Part shown: piece by piece, positions 17,040 to 25,433 of the stretch | Numbering within the stretch: the first letter of the stretch is position 1 | Layout: the number at the start of each line of letters is the position of its first letter | Assembly (NCBI GenBank): GCA_905233625.1 | Contig: CAJOFJ010000006.1 | Location: 110,176 to 170,947 of the forward strand | Source: an uncultured Bacteroidales bacterium | GTDB lineage: Bacteria > Bacteroidota > Bacteroidia > Bacteroidales > WCHB1-69 | Direction of reading: 5' to 3' | Length of the DNA stretch: 60,772 nucleotides | Translations under genes and position numbers: made by a program | Notes under the pieces: model-generated | What the model saw: only the letters and a program-made list of their open reading frames with translations | Database searches by the model: none | What the model was told of the DNA's origin: nothing

Positions 17040-17954
17040 TCAACTCATCTGCATAAGTTCTATGAAGCAGTCTTCGATATTGGGGGTGATGGGCTTGATT
17101 TCTCCGTATTGGCGTCCATGGTCCTGCAAAAAGCGCTCGAATGCCGGCAGGGCTTTTTCCACCTCATCGTAAAAGGCGATATGGAAATGCTCGCCGTAGG
17201 GATAGTAATTACAGGTCAGCTCAAACTGGTTCATCAGCTGCATCAGTCCGAAAATATCATCCATTTTCACCGTGTACAAATGTCCCCGGAAATTGCTGAT
17301 GATGTTGTTGGGAGTATCAATCTTGATGATGTTGCCATTCTGAATCAGCGCAATACGGTCGCAACGAGTGGCTTCGTCCATATAAGGTGTGGATACCACC
17401 ACAGTGACGTTTTTGTGCTGAATATCTTTCAATATATCCCAAAACTCCTTACGTGAAACTGGATCCACACCCGTGGTAGGCTCGTCGAGGAAAAGAATTT
17501 TAGGTTTGTGAATCAGGGCGCAACAGAGTGCCAGCTTCTGTTTCATACCGCCTGACAATTTGCCGGCGGGACGGTCCTTGAACGGCAGTAACTGCTTCCA
17601 TATTGGCTTGATAAGCGACATATTGTCCAGTACCGAGCTTTTGTACATTGTAGCGAAGAAGGCCAGATTTTCCTGTACTGACAGGTCGGGATACAGCGAG
17701 AAAACGCCTGGCAGGTAACCGATAGACTGGCGGATTTGCAGGTAGTCTTTCACCACATCCATGCCCATGATGTCCACCTGTCCCGAATCGGGCAGCAGCA
17801 GTGTGGTCAGGATATTGAAGAGTGTGGACTTCCCTGCCCCGTCGGGGCCGACCAAGCCAAACACCTCGCCCTGCTCCACCATAATATTGATATCATGGAG
17901 AGCCTCGATTTTGCCAAAACGCTTGTTAATATGCTGAATATCAATTTCAGGCAT
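17040..17954 (-). CDS. ABC exporter ATP-binding protein
   Basis: 304 residues with Walker A GPDGAGKSTLFNIL, canonical signature LSGGMKQKLALCCAL, Walker B ILFLDEPTTGVDP and a switch region STPYMDEATRCD, where the usual His is Pro-Tyr shifted (TPYMDEA). A C-terminal ~75-residue extension resembles other CcmA-type exporters. Together with 16188-16907 it corresponds to the two halves of YbhF. It starts eight bases after the HlyD-like gene. Confidence 0.9.
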   Translation of the reverse strand: MPEIDIQHINKRFGKIEALHDINIMVEQGEVFGLVGPDGAGKSTLFNILTTLLLPDSGQVDIMGMDVVKDYLQIRQSIGYLPGVFSLYPDLSVQENLAFFATMYKSSVLDNMSLIKPIWKQLLPFKDRPAGKLSGGMKQKLALCCALIHKPKILFLDEPTTGVDPVSRKEFWDILKDIQHKNVTVVVSTPYMDEATRCDRIALIQNGNIIKIDTPNNIISNFRGHLYTVKMDDIFGLMQLMNQFELTCNYYPYGEHFHIAFYDEVEKALPAFERFLQDHGRQYGEIKPITPNIEDCFIELMQMS

Positions 17955-17962
17955 GTCCGCGA

Positions 17963-18892
17963 TTACTTAAAGACAACGTCGCCAGGCATACCGATCTTCG
18001 CACTGCCATCATTGATAAAAGCGATTTTCACCGCATACACCAAGTTGACGCGCTCATTCTTGGTTTGAATCATCTTGGGAGTGAACTCCGCCTTGGGAGA
18101 TATCCACGACACCTTGCCATCAAATTTCTTGACCTTTTCTTTCTGTGAGTCGATGCGGATCTCCACATCCTGATTCAATTTCACATCCGACAGCATATCT
18201 TCCGTAATGTACACCTTAATAAACATATTGGTCAGGTCTGCCATTTTGAACAACGGTTTGCCCTGAAACGCCAGCTCATTAGGTTCAATATATTTCTTCA
18301 GCACAGTACCTGAGATAGGAGATTTGATATGGCAGCTGGCAATAGCGGTTTCTGCTTGCAACCTTTGGAAACGCATAGCCTCAATCTCGCCCAGCACCGC
18401 CCGGTCTTGCGTACCCAGCATCGACTTGGTGGCCTCCAGCTGGCTCTTGGTCATGGTAATTTCCGCCTCAATATCATCCAATTGCTTGGAACCCGCGGCA
18501 TTAGCTGCCACCAAATTGGCCACACGGGCTTTTTCTTTCTCCAAGGTAATCAACTTGTCTTGTAAAGTCTTGATTTGCGACGGGATATCGGGACGACGAG
18601 TCAGGGCTGCCTTCATGGATGCGTCCAATTGCATCATCTGAAGATACAGCTGTGTGGTATCGATAAGGCCAATCTCCTCCCCCTTTTCGTAAGTGTCGCC
18701 TTCTTTCACATCAAACGATAACAATTTGCCGTTGCTCTCGGAGGAAACAATGATTTCCGTGGCCTCGAAAACGCCGTATGCATCCGCGTGTTTTTTCTTA
18801 CGGTGGCAAGAGTTCATACTTGGCAACAACAGCGCCGCAGCCAACAATATTGCTATTATTTTGACATTTTTTGTTCCGAAAGTCCGTTTCAT
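17963..18892 (-). CDS. HlyD-family periplasmic adaptor lipoprotein
   Basis: 309 residues. Lipoprotein signal (ILLAAALLLPSMNSC), a biotinyl-lipoyl-like barrel split by a coiled coil (about residues 90-180, LQDKLITLEKEKARVANLVA), and the strand SPISGTVLKKYIEPNELAFQ that closes the lipoyl domain. It is the YbhG-type adaptor bridging an ABC-2 exporter to an outer-membrane channel; no TolC-like gene is in the cluster. First gene of the exporter operon, with a promoter box at 18986-18993 and a ~90-base leader. Confidence 0.9.
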   Translation of the reverse strand: MKRTFGTKNVKIIAILLAAALLLPSMNSCHRKKKHADAYGVFEATEIIVSSESNGKLLSFDVKEGDTYEKGEEIGLIDTTQLYLQMMQLDASMKAALTRRPDIPSQIKTLQDKLITLEKEKARVANLVAANAAGSKQLDDIEAEITMTKSQLEATKSMLGTQDRAVLGEIEAMRFQRLQAETAIASCHIKSPISGTVLKKYIEPNELAFQGKPLFKMADLTNMFIKVYITEDMLSDVKLNQDVEIRIDSQKEKVKKFDGKVSWISPKAEFTPKMIQTKNERVNLVYAVKIAFINDGSAKIGMPGDVVFK

Positions 18893-18985
18893 TTTGCAGC
18901 TATTTTTCTAATCTTCCTCTTAACTATTTAAAATTGAAATGTTTTTAAATGTTAAAATTTCAAAACAACATTTCGCTTTATTTTG

Positions 18986-18993
18986 CAAAGATA
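18986..18993 (-). promoter_or_regulatory. -7 promoter box for the ABC exporter operon
   Basis: TATCTTTG on the minus strand. It lies in the 375-base gene-free stretch 18894-19268, which otherwise holds TTAGCAAATTAGTTAATTAG microrepeats (19012-19037), the rpsA promoter and its leader hairpin; no further gene is seen there. Confidence 0.55.
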
Positions 18994-19162
18994 CGATTTT
19001 TTTTCAATTAGCAAATTAGTTAATTAGCAAATTAGTTAATGTACCAATGTTTCCTATTGGTGAATGTCGTGACGTGACGTGTCATGGCAGGTCTTTATGG
19101 GCATTGTTGTCATTCAGAAAAAATTATTTTCAACAATGATATTATATATTGAAATTTTTTCG

Positions 19163-19170
19163 TATTTTTG
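19163..19170 (+). promoter_or_regulatory. -7 promoter box for rpsA
   Basis: TATTTTTG, about 100 bases before the rpsA ATG, which leaves a long untranslated leader. Confidence 0.6.
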
Positions 19171-19176
19171 CAGCCC

Positions 19177-19200
19177 AATTTGAAAGAGGCTCTTCAAATT
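19177..19200 (+). promoter_or_regulatory. Inverted repeat in the rpsA leader
   Basis: Perfect 8-base arms AATTTGAA and TTCAAATT around AGAGGCTC, immediately behind the likely transcription start. It could fold in the mRNA leader or bind a protein; S1 is autoregulated through its leader in E. coli, so a control role is possible but unproven. Confidence 0.4.
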
Positions 19201-19268
19201 GATTAATAGACAGTTAACCTCATTGTAAAACCCTTAAAAGAAGCCTGTGATTTCAGGCAAAAAAAATT

Positions 19269-21185
19269 ATGTCAGAAGAATTATTAGAAAACCAGGAACC
19301 CGTAGCAGAACAAGCTCCCGTAGTAGAAGAGGCACCTGTGGCAGAAGCTCCCGTAGCTGAGGAACTCCCCGAAGTGGAAAAGAAACCCCGCGTGATGCCC
19401 ACCATCGAGAACGCATACGGCGACCTCAACAATTTTGATTGGTCATCCTTAGACAAAAAAGGTCATAAATACGATGAGCAAGAGAAACAGAGATTGGAAG
19501 ATGCTTACACCAAGTCTTTCAAATCCATTGATGAGCAAGCTGTTATCATGGGTAAAGTGGTATCCATCAACAGCCGTGAAATCGTGGTGAACATCGGTTT
19601 CAAATCCGACGGTGTCATCGCCGCTTCCGAATTGCGCTACAACCCCGACCTCAAGATCGGTGACGAAATCGAGGTTTACGTGGAAAGCCAGGAAGATGCC
19701 AACGGCCAGTTGCAGCTTTCTCACAAGAAAGCCCGCATCCTCAAATCATGGCAGCGTGTTAACGAGGCATACGACAATCAGGAAATCATCACCGGTTATG
19801 TCAAGAGCAGAACCAAAGGTGGTTTGATTGTTGACGTATTCGGCATCGAGGCCTTCTTGCCCGGTTCACAAATCGACGTTAAGCCCATCCGCGACTACGA
19901 CGTATTCGTTGACAAGACCATGGAATTCAAGGTGGTTAAGATCAACCATGAGTACAAGAACGTGGTGGTTTCTCACAAAGCTCTTATCGAAGACGTTATC
20001 GAAGCCCAGAAGGCAGAGATTATCGCCCGCCTCGAAAAGGGTCAGATTCTGGAAGGTACCGTCAAAAACATCACCTCTTACGGTGTATTCATCGACCTGG
20101 GTGGCGTAGACGGTTTGATCCACATCACCGACCTGTCATGGGGACGTATTATCCATCCCGAAGAAATCGTTCAGCTCGACCAGAAGATCAACGTGGTTAT
20201 CCTCGACTTCGACGAGAACAAGAAACGTATCGCTCTCGGCTTGAAACAGCTCACTCCGCATCCTTGGGACGCTCTTGACCCGAACCTCAAAGTGGGTGAC
20301 AAGGTTAAAGGTAAAGTGGTGGTCATCGCTGACTACGGCGCATTTGTTGAGATTCTGCCCGGCGTTGAAGGTTTGATCCACGTATCAGAGATGTCATGGT
20401 CACAGCACCTGCGCACCGCTCACGACTTCCTGAAAGTCGGCGACGAAGTGGAAGCTGTTGTGTTGACTCTCGACCGCGAAGAGAGAAAGATGTCTCTCGG
20501 TATCAAACAGCTGATTCCGGATCCATGGGCAGACATCCTGACCAAATATCCTGTTGGCTCGAAACATACCGCTACCGTTCGCAACTTCACCAACTTCGGT
20601 ATCTTTGTTGAACTCGAAGAAGGTGTTGACGGTCTGATCCACATCTCCGACCTGTCATGGTCTAAGAAAATCAAACATCCGGCTGAATTCACCAAGATCG
20701 GCGAACCCATCGAGGTTGTCGTTCTCGAAGTGGACACTGAAAACCGCCGTCTGAGCTTGGGTCACAAACAGCTCGAAGAGAATCCTTGGGATGTTTTCGA
20801 AACCGTATTCACCGTTGGTTCTATCCACGAAGGTACCATCACCAGCATGACCGACAAGGGTGCTATCGTTGCTCTGCCTTATGGTATCGAAGGTTTCGCC
20901 TTCAACCGCGGTCTGATGAAGGAAGACAAGTCCAACGCCAAGGTTGACGAAGTACTGCCTTTCAGAGTGATTGAGTTCTCGAAGGAAGCCAAGAAGATCA
21001 CCCTGTCTCATACCAAGGTATGGCAGGAGACCAAGGAAGACGAAGAGAAACGCATCAAGGCTGAAGAGAAGAAGAAACAGAAAGACATCAACAAAGTGAA
21101 CGAAAGCAATGCTGAAAAGACCACTTTGGGTGACTTGAACATTCTTCAGTCTCTGAAGGAAGACTTAGAGAAAAACGAACAATAA
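19269..21185 (+). CDS. rpsA: 30S ribosomal protein S1
   Basis: 638 residues. After an acidic Glu/Ala/Val/Pro-rich N-terminal tail (~residues 1-38) there are six S1 (OB-fold) domains, recognisable by GxVxxIxxxGxFVxL...GLIHxSDLSW: about residues 92-145, 180-250, 262-335, 350-420, 435-508 and 522-592. The protein ends in a Lys/Glu-rich helix. It delivers mRNA to the ribosome. It is monocistronic: own promoter, long leader, strong terminator immediately downstream. Confidence 0.97.
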   Translation: MSEELLENQEPVAEQAPVVEEAPVAEAPVAEELPEVEKKPRVMPTIENAYGDLNNFDWSSLDKKGHKYDEQEKQRLEDAYTKSFKSIDEQAVIMGKVVSINSREIVVNIGFKSDGVIAASELRYNPDLKIGDEIEVYVESQEDANGQLQLSHKKARILKSWQRVNEAYDNQEIITGYVKSRTKGGLIVDVFGIEAFLPGSQIDVKPIRDYDVFVDKTMEFKVVKINHEYKNVVVSHKALIEDVIEAQKAEIIARLEKGQILEGTVKNITSYGVFIDLGGVDGLIHITDLSWGRIIHPEEIVQLDQKINVVILDFDENKKRIALGLKQLTPHPWDALDPNLKVGDKVKGKVVVIADYGAFVEILPGVEGLIHVSEMSWSQHLRTAHDFLKVGDEVEAVVLTLDREERKMSLGIKQLIPDPWADILTKYPVGSKHTATVRNFTNFGIFVELEEGVDGLIHISDLSWSKKIKHPAEFTKIGEPIEVVVLEVDTENRRLSLGHKQLEENPWDVFETVFTVGSIHEGTITSMTDKGAIVALPYGIEGFAFNRGLMKEDKSNAKVDEVLPFRVIEFSKEAKKITLSHTKVWQETKEDEEKRIKAEEKKKQKDINKVNESNAEKTTLGDLNILQSLKEDLEKNEQ

Positions 21186-21202
21186 TCGTTGATTTCTATA
21201 GC

Positions 21203-21237
21203 AAAAAAAAGACCGCTCGATTGAGCGGTCTTTTTTT
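21203..21237 (+). terminator. Rho-independent terminator of rpsA
   Basis: Stem GACCGCTC/GAGCGGTC (21211-21230) followed by seven T, and preceded by eight A so it can also act on the opposite strand. Confidence 0.9.
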
Positions 21238-21272
21238 GTGCTTTCAACTTGGCTGAATGAAAACTTTTTTTT

Positions 21273-21280
21273 TATTTTTG
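21273..21280 (+). promoter_or_regulatory. -7 promoter box for the FISUMP gene
   Basis: TATTTTTG, 60 bases upstream of ATG 21341. Confidence 0.5.
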
Positions 21281-21340
21281 CATGTAAATTTTACAAAATA
21301 AATAGAACAGTAACTCAGTCAGAAAATAAGCCCAAAAACA

Positions 21341-23053
21341 ATGAAACACGTGATCATCATCATTAGCATACTCTTTGCAACAATTGCAACAGTAAAGCCA
21401 CAATCTTTAACTTTAACCTTTATTGGCAAGACTCAAGACAATGAATATCTACAACTAGATCGTGTGATTATCAAGAATTTGACCAAAGACTGGCAGGAAA
21501 TCCTATATTGGCCAGATACTGTTTTGAAAATGACCTATACGAGCATTGAAAACCATGTAGGGGCAAATGATAATTTACCCCTACAAATAATGCAAAACAA
21601 CCCCAATCCATTTGACGGCACCACTTACGCAACGCTAATCCTGGCAAAAGAGGGTGACGTGTCAGTGGAAATAACAGATGTTACCGGTCGGAACATTGAG
21701 ACGCAAAATTTTGCGTCTCTACAACAAGGTCTCCACCAATTACATATAACCATTTCCACTACGGGTATGTACTTTCTGACTGCCCGGCAGAATGGACAAA
21801 CCTCATCCATTAAAATGGTAAACCGTGTCAATGGCGGCACAGACAATATTGCCATTGCCGACAATCCAGGGAAGCAATTCTCTGCGTCCACATTGACTAA
21901 ACATACGGATGGCCTTAAAGGCACTACTGATAACCCTTTTGATATAGGCGACCAGATGGAATATGTGGGATATACGACTATCAATGGAGAAGAAGTGGAA
22001 AGCGAACACCTCATCCAACAACTAAATAATTTGGATTCCATAGTACTGATTTTTCCTTTGATACAAACGTCGCTACCCACAGTTTCCACTGATTCTGTCA
22101 CAAATATTACCGAAACTTCGGCGAGTTGCGGTGGAAATATAACAAATGATGGCAATGGATATATTACCGCCCGTGGTGTATGCTGGAGTGAAACACAAAA
22201 CCCAACTATAAATGACAATCATACAGAGGACAGTACCGGGAGTGGTATTTACATCAGCCAAATAACCGATTTAATGCAAAATACGACGTATTATGTCCGT
22301 GCGTATGCCACAAATGACGTTGGAACTGCGTATGGTAATGAAGTAAGCTTTACTAGTGCGGCCTTCAATTGCGGGACCTCTTCTATAACTGATATTGACA
22401 ACAACGTATATCAAACAGTTCAGATTGGCAATCAGTGTTGGATGAAGGAAAATCTGAGAACAACAAGATATGCGGACGGAACGAGTATCTCTTTAGGAAG
22501 CAGTACGAGTACATCCACACCATATAGATATTATCCCAATTGTGACAGCAATAATGTAAACATATATGGTTATCTATATAACTGGTTTGCAATAATGAAT
22601 AACTCACCCTCCTCCACCAATAACCCAAGCAATGTACAAGGGATTTGCCCTAATAGTTGGCATGTTCCCAGCAATGCGGAATGGACACAATTGACTGATT
22701 ATGTGTCCAGCCAGACTCAGTTCTTATGTAATACTCCTACAAATATATCCAAATCCCTGGCATCAAATACAGGATGGTCTAATAGTTCTAATACATGTGC
22801 TGTTGGAAATAACCAAAGCAGTAATAACGCCACTGGTTTCACCGCATTCCCTGCTGGCTATTATTGTAGTACGGGATGTCAATCTTTCGGTCGCTACGCA
22901 TCTTTTTGGACATCTACAGAAAATGGTTCTGAAATAAGCTTCCCAATATCTGGTGTATACAATCCATACATGAATTATAATAACGGATATGTTTGGAATA
23001 GCACTCCAGATGTAAAGTCTTCTGGGAATTCCATACGCTGCGTTAAAGATTAG
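21341..23053 (+). CDS. Secreted FISUMP-domain protein with an internal T9SS-tail-like module
   Basis: 570 residues. Signal peptide (MKHVIIIISILFATIATVKP), then a ~50-residue beta segment. Residues ~83-160 look like a T9SS type A sorting tail (NNPNPFDGTTYATL, VEITDVTGRNIE, STTGMYFLTARQNG) but lie internally. Next comes a carbohydrate-surface-type beta domain (TETSASCGGNITNDGNGYIT, YYVRAYATNDVGTAYGNEVS). Residues ~345-570 are a FISUMP (Fibrobacter succinogenes major paralogous) domain: GNQCWMKENLRTTRYADG, YGYLYNWFAIMN, CPNSWHVPSNAEWTQL, ending SIRCVKD. Function of FISUMP proteins is unknown; a surface role is inferred. Two interspersed palindromes are translated within it (21557, 21698). Confidence 0.8.
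   Translation: MKHVIIIISILFATIATVKPQSLTLTFIGKTQDNEYLQLDRVIIKNLTKDWQEILYWPDTVLKMTYTSIENHVGANDNLPLQIMQNNPNPFDGTTYATLILAKEGDVSVEITDVTGRNIETQNFASLQQGLHQLHITISTTGMYFLTARQNGQTSSIKMVNRVNGGTDNIAIADNPGKQFSASTLTKHTDGLKGTTDNPFDIGDQMEYVGYTTINGEEVESEHLIQQLNNLDSIVLIFPLIQTSLPTVSTDSVTNITETSASCGGNITNDGNGYITARGVCWSETQNPTINDNHTEDSTGSGIYISQITDLMQNTTYYVRAYATNDVGTAYGNEVSFTSAAFNCGTSSITDIDNNVYQTVQIGNQCWMKENLRTTRYADGTSISLGSSTSTSTPYRYYPNCDSNNVNIYGYLYNWFAIMNNSPSSTNNPSNVQGICPNSWHVPSNAEWTQLTDYVSSQTQFLCNTPTNISKSLASNTGWSNSSNTCAVGNNQSSNNATGFTAFPAGYYCSTGCQSFGRYASFWTSTENGSEISFPISGVYNPYMNYNNGYVWNSTPDVKSSGNSIRCVKD
21557..21584. repeat. Palindrome GTAGGGG...CCCCTAC inside the FISUMP gene
   Basis: Arms GTAGGGGcAAAT and ATTTaCCCCTAC around GATA. 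It is in frame and encodes VGANDNLPL (about residues 73-81), just before the sorting-tail-like module. Confidence 0.7.
21698..21719. repeat. Palindrome of the GAGACG family inside the FISUMP gene
   Basis: A perfect self-complementary 22-mer: GAGACGCAAAA and its reverse complement back to back, followed by the family's TAC. In frame it encodes part of IETQNFASLQ. Confidence 0.75.
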
Positions 23054-23074
23054 CCCTGTAACCTAACACTTATT

Positions 23075-24178
23075 TCACAAGTACACCTCTAGCAACCTGC
23101 TTTTTCCTTCGGGAATGAGATTCAACTCGGGGGTGCAGGCGGGTACCAGCAACACCTCGCCAGTGCGCAGCTCAAACTGCTCGTCGTCGGTAAAAGCATG
23201 CACGTGTCCTTCAATACACATATAAATTATAAAGGAGTCTATTTCTGAATAAGTCTTCTTCAACGGCTTTTCAAAATAAATCTCATTCAAATTGAAATAT
23301 TCGGAACGCAAGAGCTTGCTGGTGGTGTTGAATTTCTCCTCGTAATTCACTTTGCCTGCGGGAATCAGACATTTCTCCTTTTCCTCCATTGTTTTTTGCG
23401 CATCCCCTGCCTCAACGTTTTTTTCAGGAGACGAGGAAGGCAAATTATTTTCAGGAGACGGGGCACGCCCCGTCTCTACAGGGGAAATAATGTCGTCTTC
23501 GAAATGGATGGCATCGAAGGCCTCGTCCACATGCAACTCGCGGCTGTTGCCCTGATCATCTACCCTATTCCAGTCGAAAATGCGGTAAGTCACATCCGAC
23601 GGCTGCTGGATTTCTGCCAGCAGCACACCCTTGCCAATAGCATGAACTGTGCCTGCGGGGATAAAAAACACATCACCCTTTTTTACGGGATAGAAACGCA
23701 ACAATTGGTCAATGGTGCCTGACTCCACAGCATCCCAGTATTGGTCACGGGTTACGCCGTCCTTGAAACCCACATACAAGCCCGCACCCTTGTCCGCCTC
23801 TATCACATACCACATCTCGGTCTTGCCGTTCATACCATAACGTTCCTGTGCCAGTTGGTCGTCGGGATGCACCTGCACCGACAAGTCGTCGGTAGCGTCA
23901 ATATACTTAATCAGCAAAGGAAAACCCAAGCCATATTGGTCATAGACCTTGTCGCCCAGCAAATCACCCATATAGACCTCTATCAGCTCGTTCAGGTCGT
24001 TATCTTCCGCAAAGAAGCCATTGGCCACAACCGATACATTGCCCTCTATTGCCGAAATCTCCCAGCTTTCCCCACAATGGTCCATATTTTCCACAGGACG
24101 GTGGAGCACTTTTCTGATTCTCTCACCACCCCATATTTTTTCTTTGAAAAAAGGCTTGAATTTTAACGGATAAAGCAT
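23075..24178 (-). CDS. manA: Mannose-6-phosphate isomerase, class I, with repeat-derived insert
   Basis: 367 residues, slightly longer than relatives. The cupin metal site is seen in LSVQVHPDDQLAQERYG (Gln, His) and GKTEMWYVIEA (Glu), with a further His in FIPAGTVHAIGKG. The enzyme interconverts mannose-6-P and fructose-6-P, feeding GDP-mannose synthesis. Between HFEDDI and the second half, residues ~232-268 (SPVETGRAPSPENN onward) are Pro/Glu/Ser-rich low-complexity sequence; the first part is encoded by a GAGACG palindrome. The insert is at the boundary of the two beta domains, where it may be tolerated. Starts at ATG 24178, three bases after the neighbouring gene's stop... upstream gene 24182-25144 is read first. 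Confidence 0.92.
   Translation of the reverse strand: MLYPLKFKPFFKEKIWGGERIRKVLHRPVENMDHCGESWEISAIEGNVSVVANGFFAEDNDLNELIEVYMGDLLGDKVYDQYGLGFPLLIKYIDATDDLSVQVHPDDQLAQERYGMNGKTEMWYVIEADKGAGLYVGFKDGVTRDQYWDAVESGTIDQLLRFYPVKKGDVFFIPAGTVHAIGKGVLLAEIQQPSDVTYRIFDWNRVDDQGNSRELHVDEAFDAIHFEDDIISPVETGRAPSPENNLPSSSPEKNVEAGDAQKTMEEKEKCLIPAGKVNYEEKFNTTSKLLRSEYFNLNEIYFEKPLKKTYSEIDSFIIYMCIEGHVHAFTDDEQFELRTGEVLLVPACTPELNLIPEGKSRLLEVYL
23455..23480. repeat. Palindrome of the GAGACG family inside manA
   Basis: Arms GAGACGGGGC and GCCCCGTCTC around AC (23455-23476), followed by the family's TACA. A half copy TTTTCAGGAGACG is repeated directly at 23421 and 23448. In manA's frame it encodes VETGRAPSP. Confidence 0.8.
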
Positions 24179-24181
24179 ATT

Positions 24182-25144
24182 TTATTGATTGGGTACGTAT
24201 ATTTGTCGATTTTTATGCTGATAATTTGGCATTTCTTTGTCCGGATTCCGACGATTAACACTCTTAATGAACAGCCATTTGCCTTTTTCTTGCACAAAGC
24301 CCTGGTTCAGACTGGATTCCGGCACCATAAACGAAGGCAGATTAGGAAGTTTTTCATCCAAAGGTATCAGTTCATCAAAAACAATCATCTTGGCATATAC
24401 CTTATCATAAGTCACCTGTTTGGTTTTCATATCACGTTTGCCGGTGCCCACATTGTACGACTGATACTCGTAATTCAAACTCATCGTTGCAGCCTTTGAA
24501 TAAGAAAGAATGACACGACTGCATTTCTCCGTATATTTTTTGAATATATTCGCCCCAAAAACAGGTGACATATCATTCTTAAAATGAAGCACTTCAATAA
24601 TTTTCTCGTTGGTAAACAAGTCATTGCCATTCCAGCCAAGCAATGTGTAATAGGTTTTGTCGCCGCTCTCCACTGGAATCACCTTGTAATACACTGCCCC
24701 ATACCAACGGTTATGGCTCCCCACATACGTTTTGGGATAATCAATGGAATAGCGTTTGTCGTACAATGGAATCACATCGTAATGCTTTCTGGAAGCATTA
24801 TATACCTGCAAGAAACCGAAATTCTCATAGCTGTAATCATCCTTGATGATATACCAAGTGAACAGCTTGAATAACTTATCGGGCGAAGCCACCACTGCAA
24901 AATTCTTCACCGAATCCCAAGCAAACTTAAACGAGCCCTCTTCTTGTAAAACATTCTCCAGCAGATACATAAAATCCTCATTTCGGCTCAAACGCTCTGT
25001 TTCCGACGCCCCGTTCATCACCTGTTCCCGCAAATTAATCAGAGAATCCTCCCACATGCGGAAATCCACACCCTTCTTCTGCTTCTGCCCCAAAGAGGCG
25101 AAACAACAGAGTAACAGGCCGATGACAACAATATATCTACGCAT
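24182..25144 (-). CDS. Exported protein of unknown function
   Basis: 320 residues from ATG 25144 (an in-frame TTG at 25165 overlaps the promoter box and is rejected). Signal peptide MRRYIVVIGLLLCCFASLGQ. The mature part has a helical N-terminal region (INLREQVMNGASETERLSRN) and a beta-rich remainder (YKVIPVESGDKTYYTLLGWN, FLQVYNASRKHYDVIPLYD). I do not recognise a family with certainty; similar secreted proteins occur in other Bacteroidales. Ends three bases before manA begins, so probably cotranscribed with it. Confidence 0.7.
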   Translation of the reverse strand: MRRYIVVIGLLLCCFASLGQKQKKGVDFRMWEDSLINLREQVMNGASETERLSRNEDFMYLLENVLQEEGSFKFAWDSVKNFAVVASPDKLFKLFTWYIIKDDYSYENFGFLQVYNASRKHYDVIPLYDKRYSIDYPKTYVGSHNRWYGAVYYKVIPVESGDKTYYTLLGWNGNDLFTNEKIIEVLHFKNDMSPVFGANIFKKYTEKCSRVILSYSKAATMSLNYEYQSYNVGTGKRDMKTKQVTYDKVYAKMIVFDELIPLDEKLPNLPSFMVPESSLNQGFVQEKGKWLFIKSVNRRNPDKEMPNYQHKNRQIYVPNQ

Positions 25145-25162
25145 TCCGATGCAAACAAACTG

Positions 25163-25170
25163 CAAAATTA
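25163..25170 (-). promoter_or_regulatory. -7 promoter box for the 25144 gene and manA
   Basis: TAATTTTG on the minus strand, 18 bases before the chosen ATG. Confidence 0.6.
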
Positions 25171-25225
25171 CATATTTTTTTGATAGCAGTAGTTAAGAAA
25201 CGTTATTTTTATGGTTGATATTGTA

Positions 25226-25392
25226 TAGTGATTAGGGGTTAGTATGAGCTGTGAGCTGTGAGTTATGAGCTGTGAGCTATGAGTTATGAATTCAAAATTC
25301 AAAATTCAGAATTCAATTTGCTAATTAACTAATTTGCAAATTTGCTAATTAAAATTGGCACATTATCTCATTAGCACATTAGCACATTGAAA
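25226..25392. repeat. AT-rich microrepeat spacer upstream of thrS
   Basis: Successive word families: GTGAGCTGTGAGTTATGAGC, GAATTCAAAATTCAAAATTC, GCTAATTAACTAATTTGC, TTAGCACATTAGCACATT. These directly precede the thrS promoter box. Confidence 0.7.
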
Positions 25393-25399
25393 AAATTTG

Positions 25400-25407
25400 T
25401 ATCTTTG
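25400..25407 (+). promoter_or_regulatory. -7 promoter box for thrS
   Basis: TATCTTTG, 26 bases upstream of the thrS ATG. Confidence 0.65.
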
Positions 25408-25433
25408 CAAATTCTATTTAAACCAAACTGAAT

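Noticed and set aside
18894-19160. Possible small gene or RNA between the exporter operon and rpsA
   Set aside because: No frame with a start and coding character, and no tRNA-like fold; only promoters and AT-rich words are seen.
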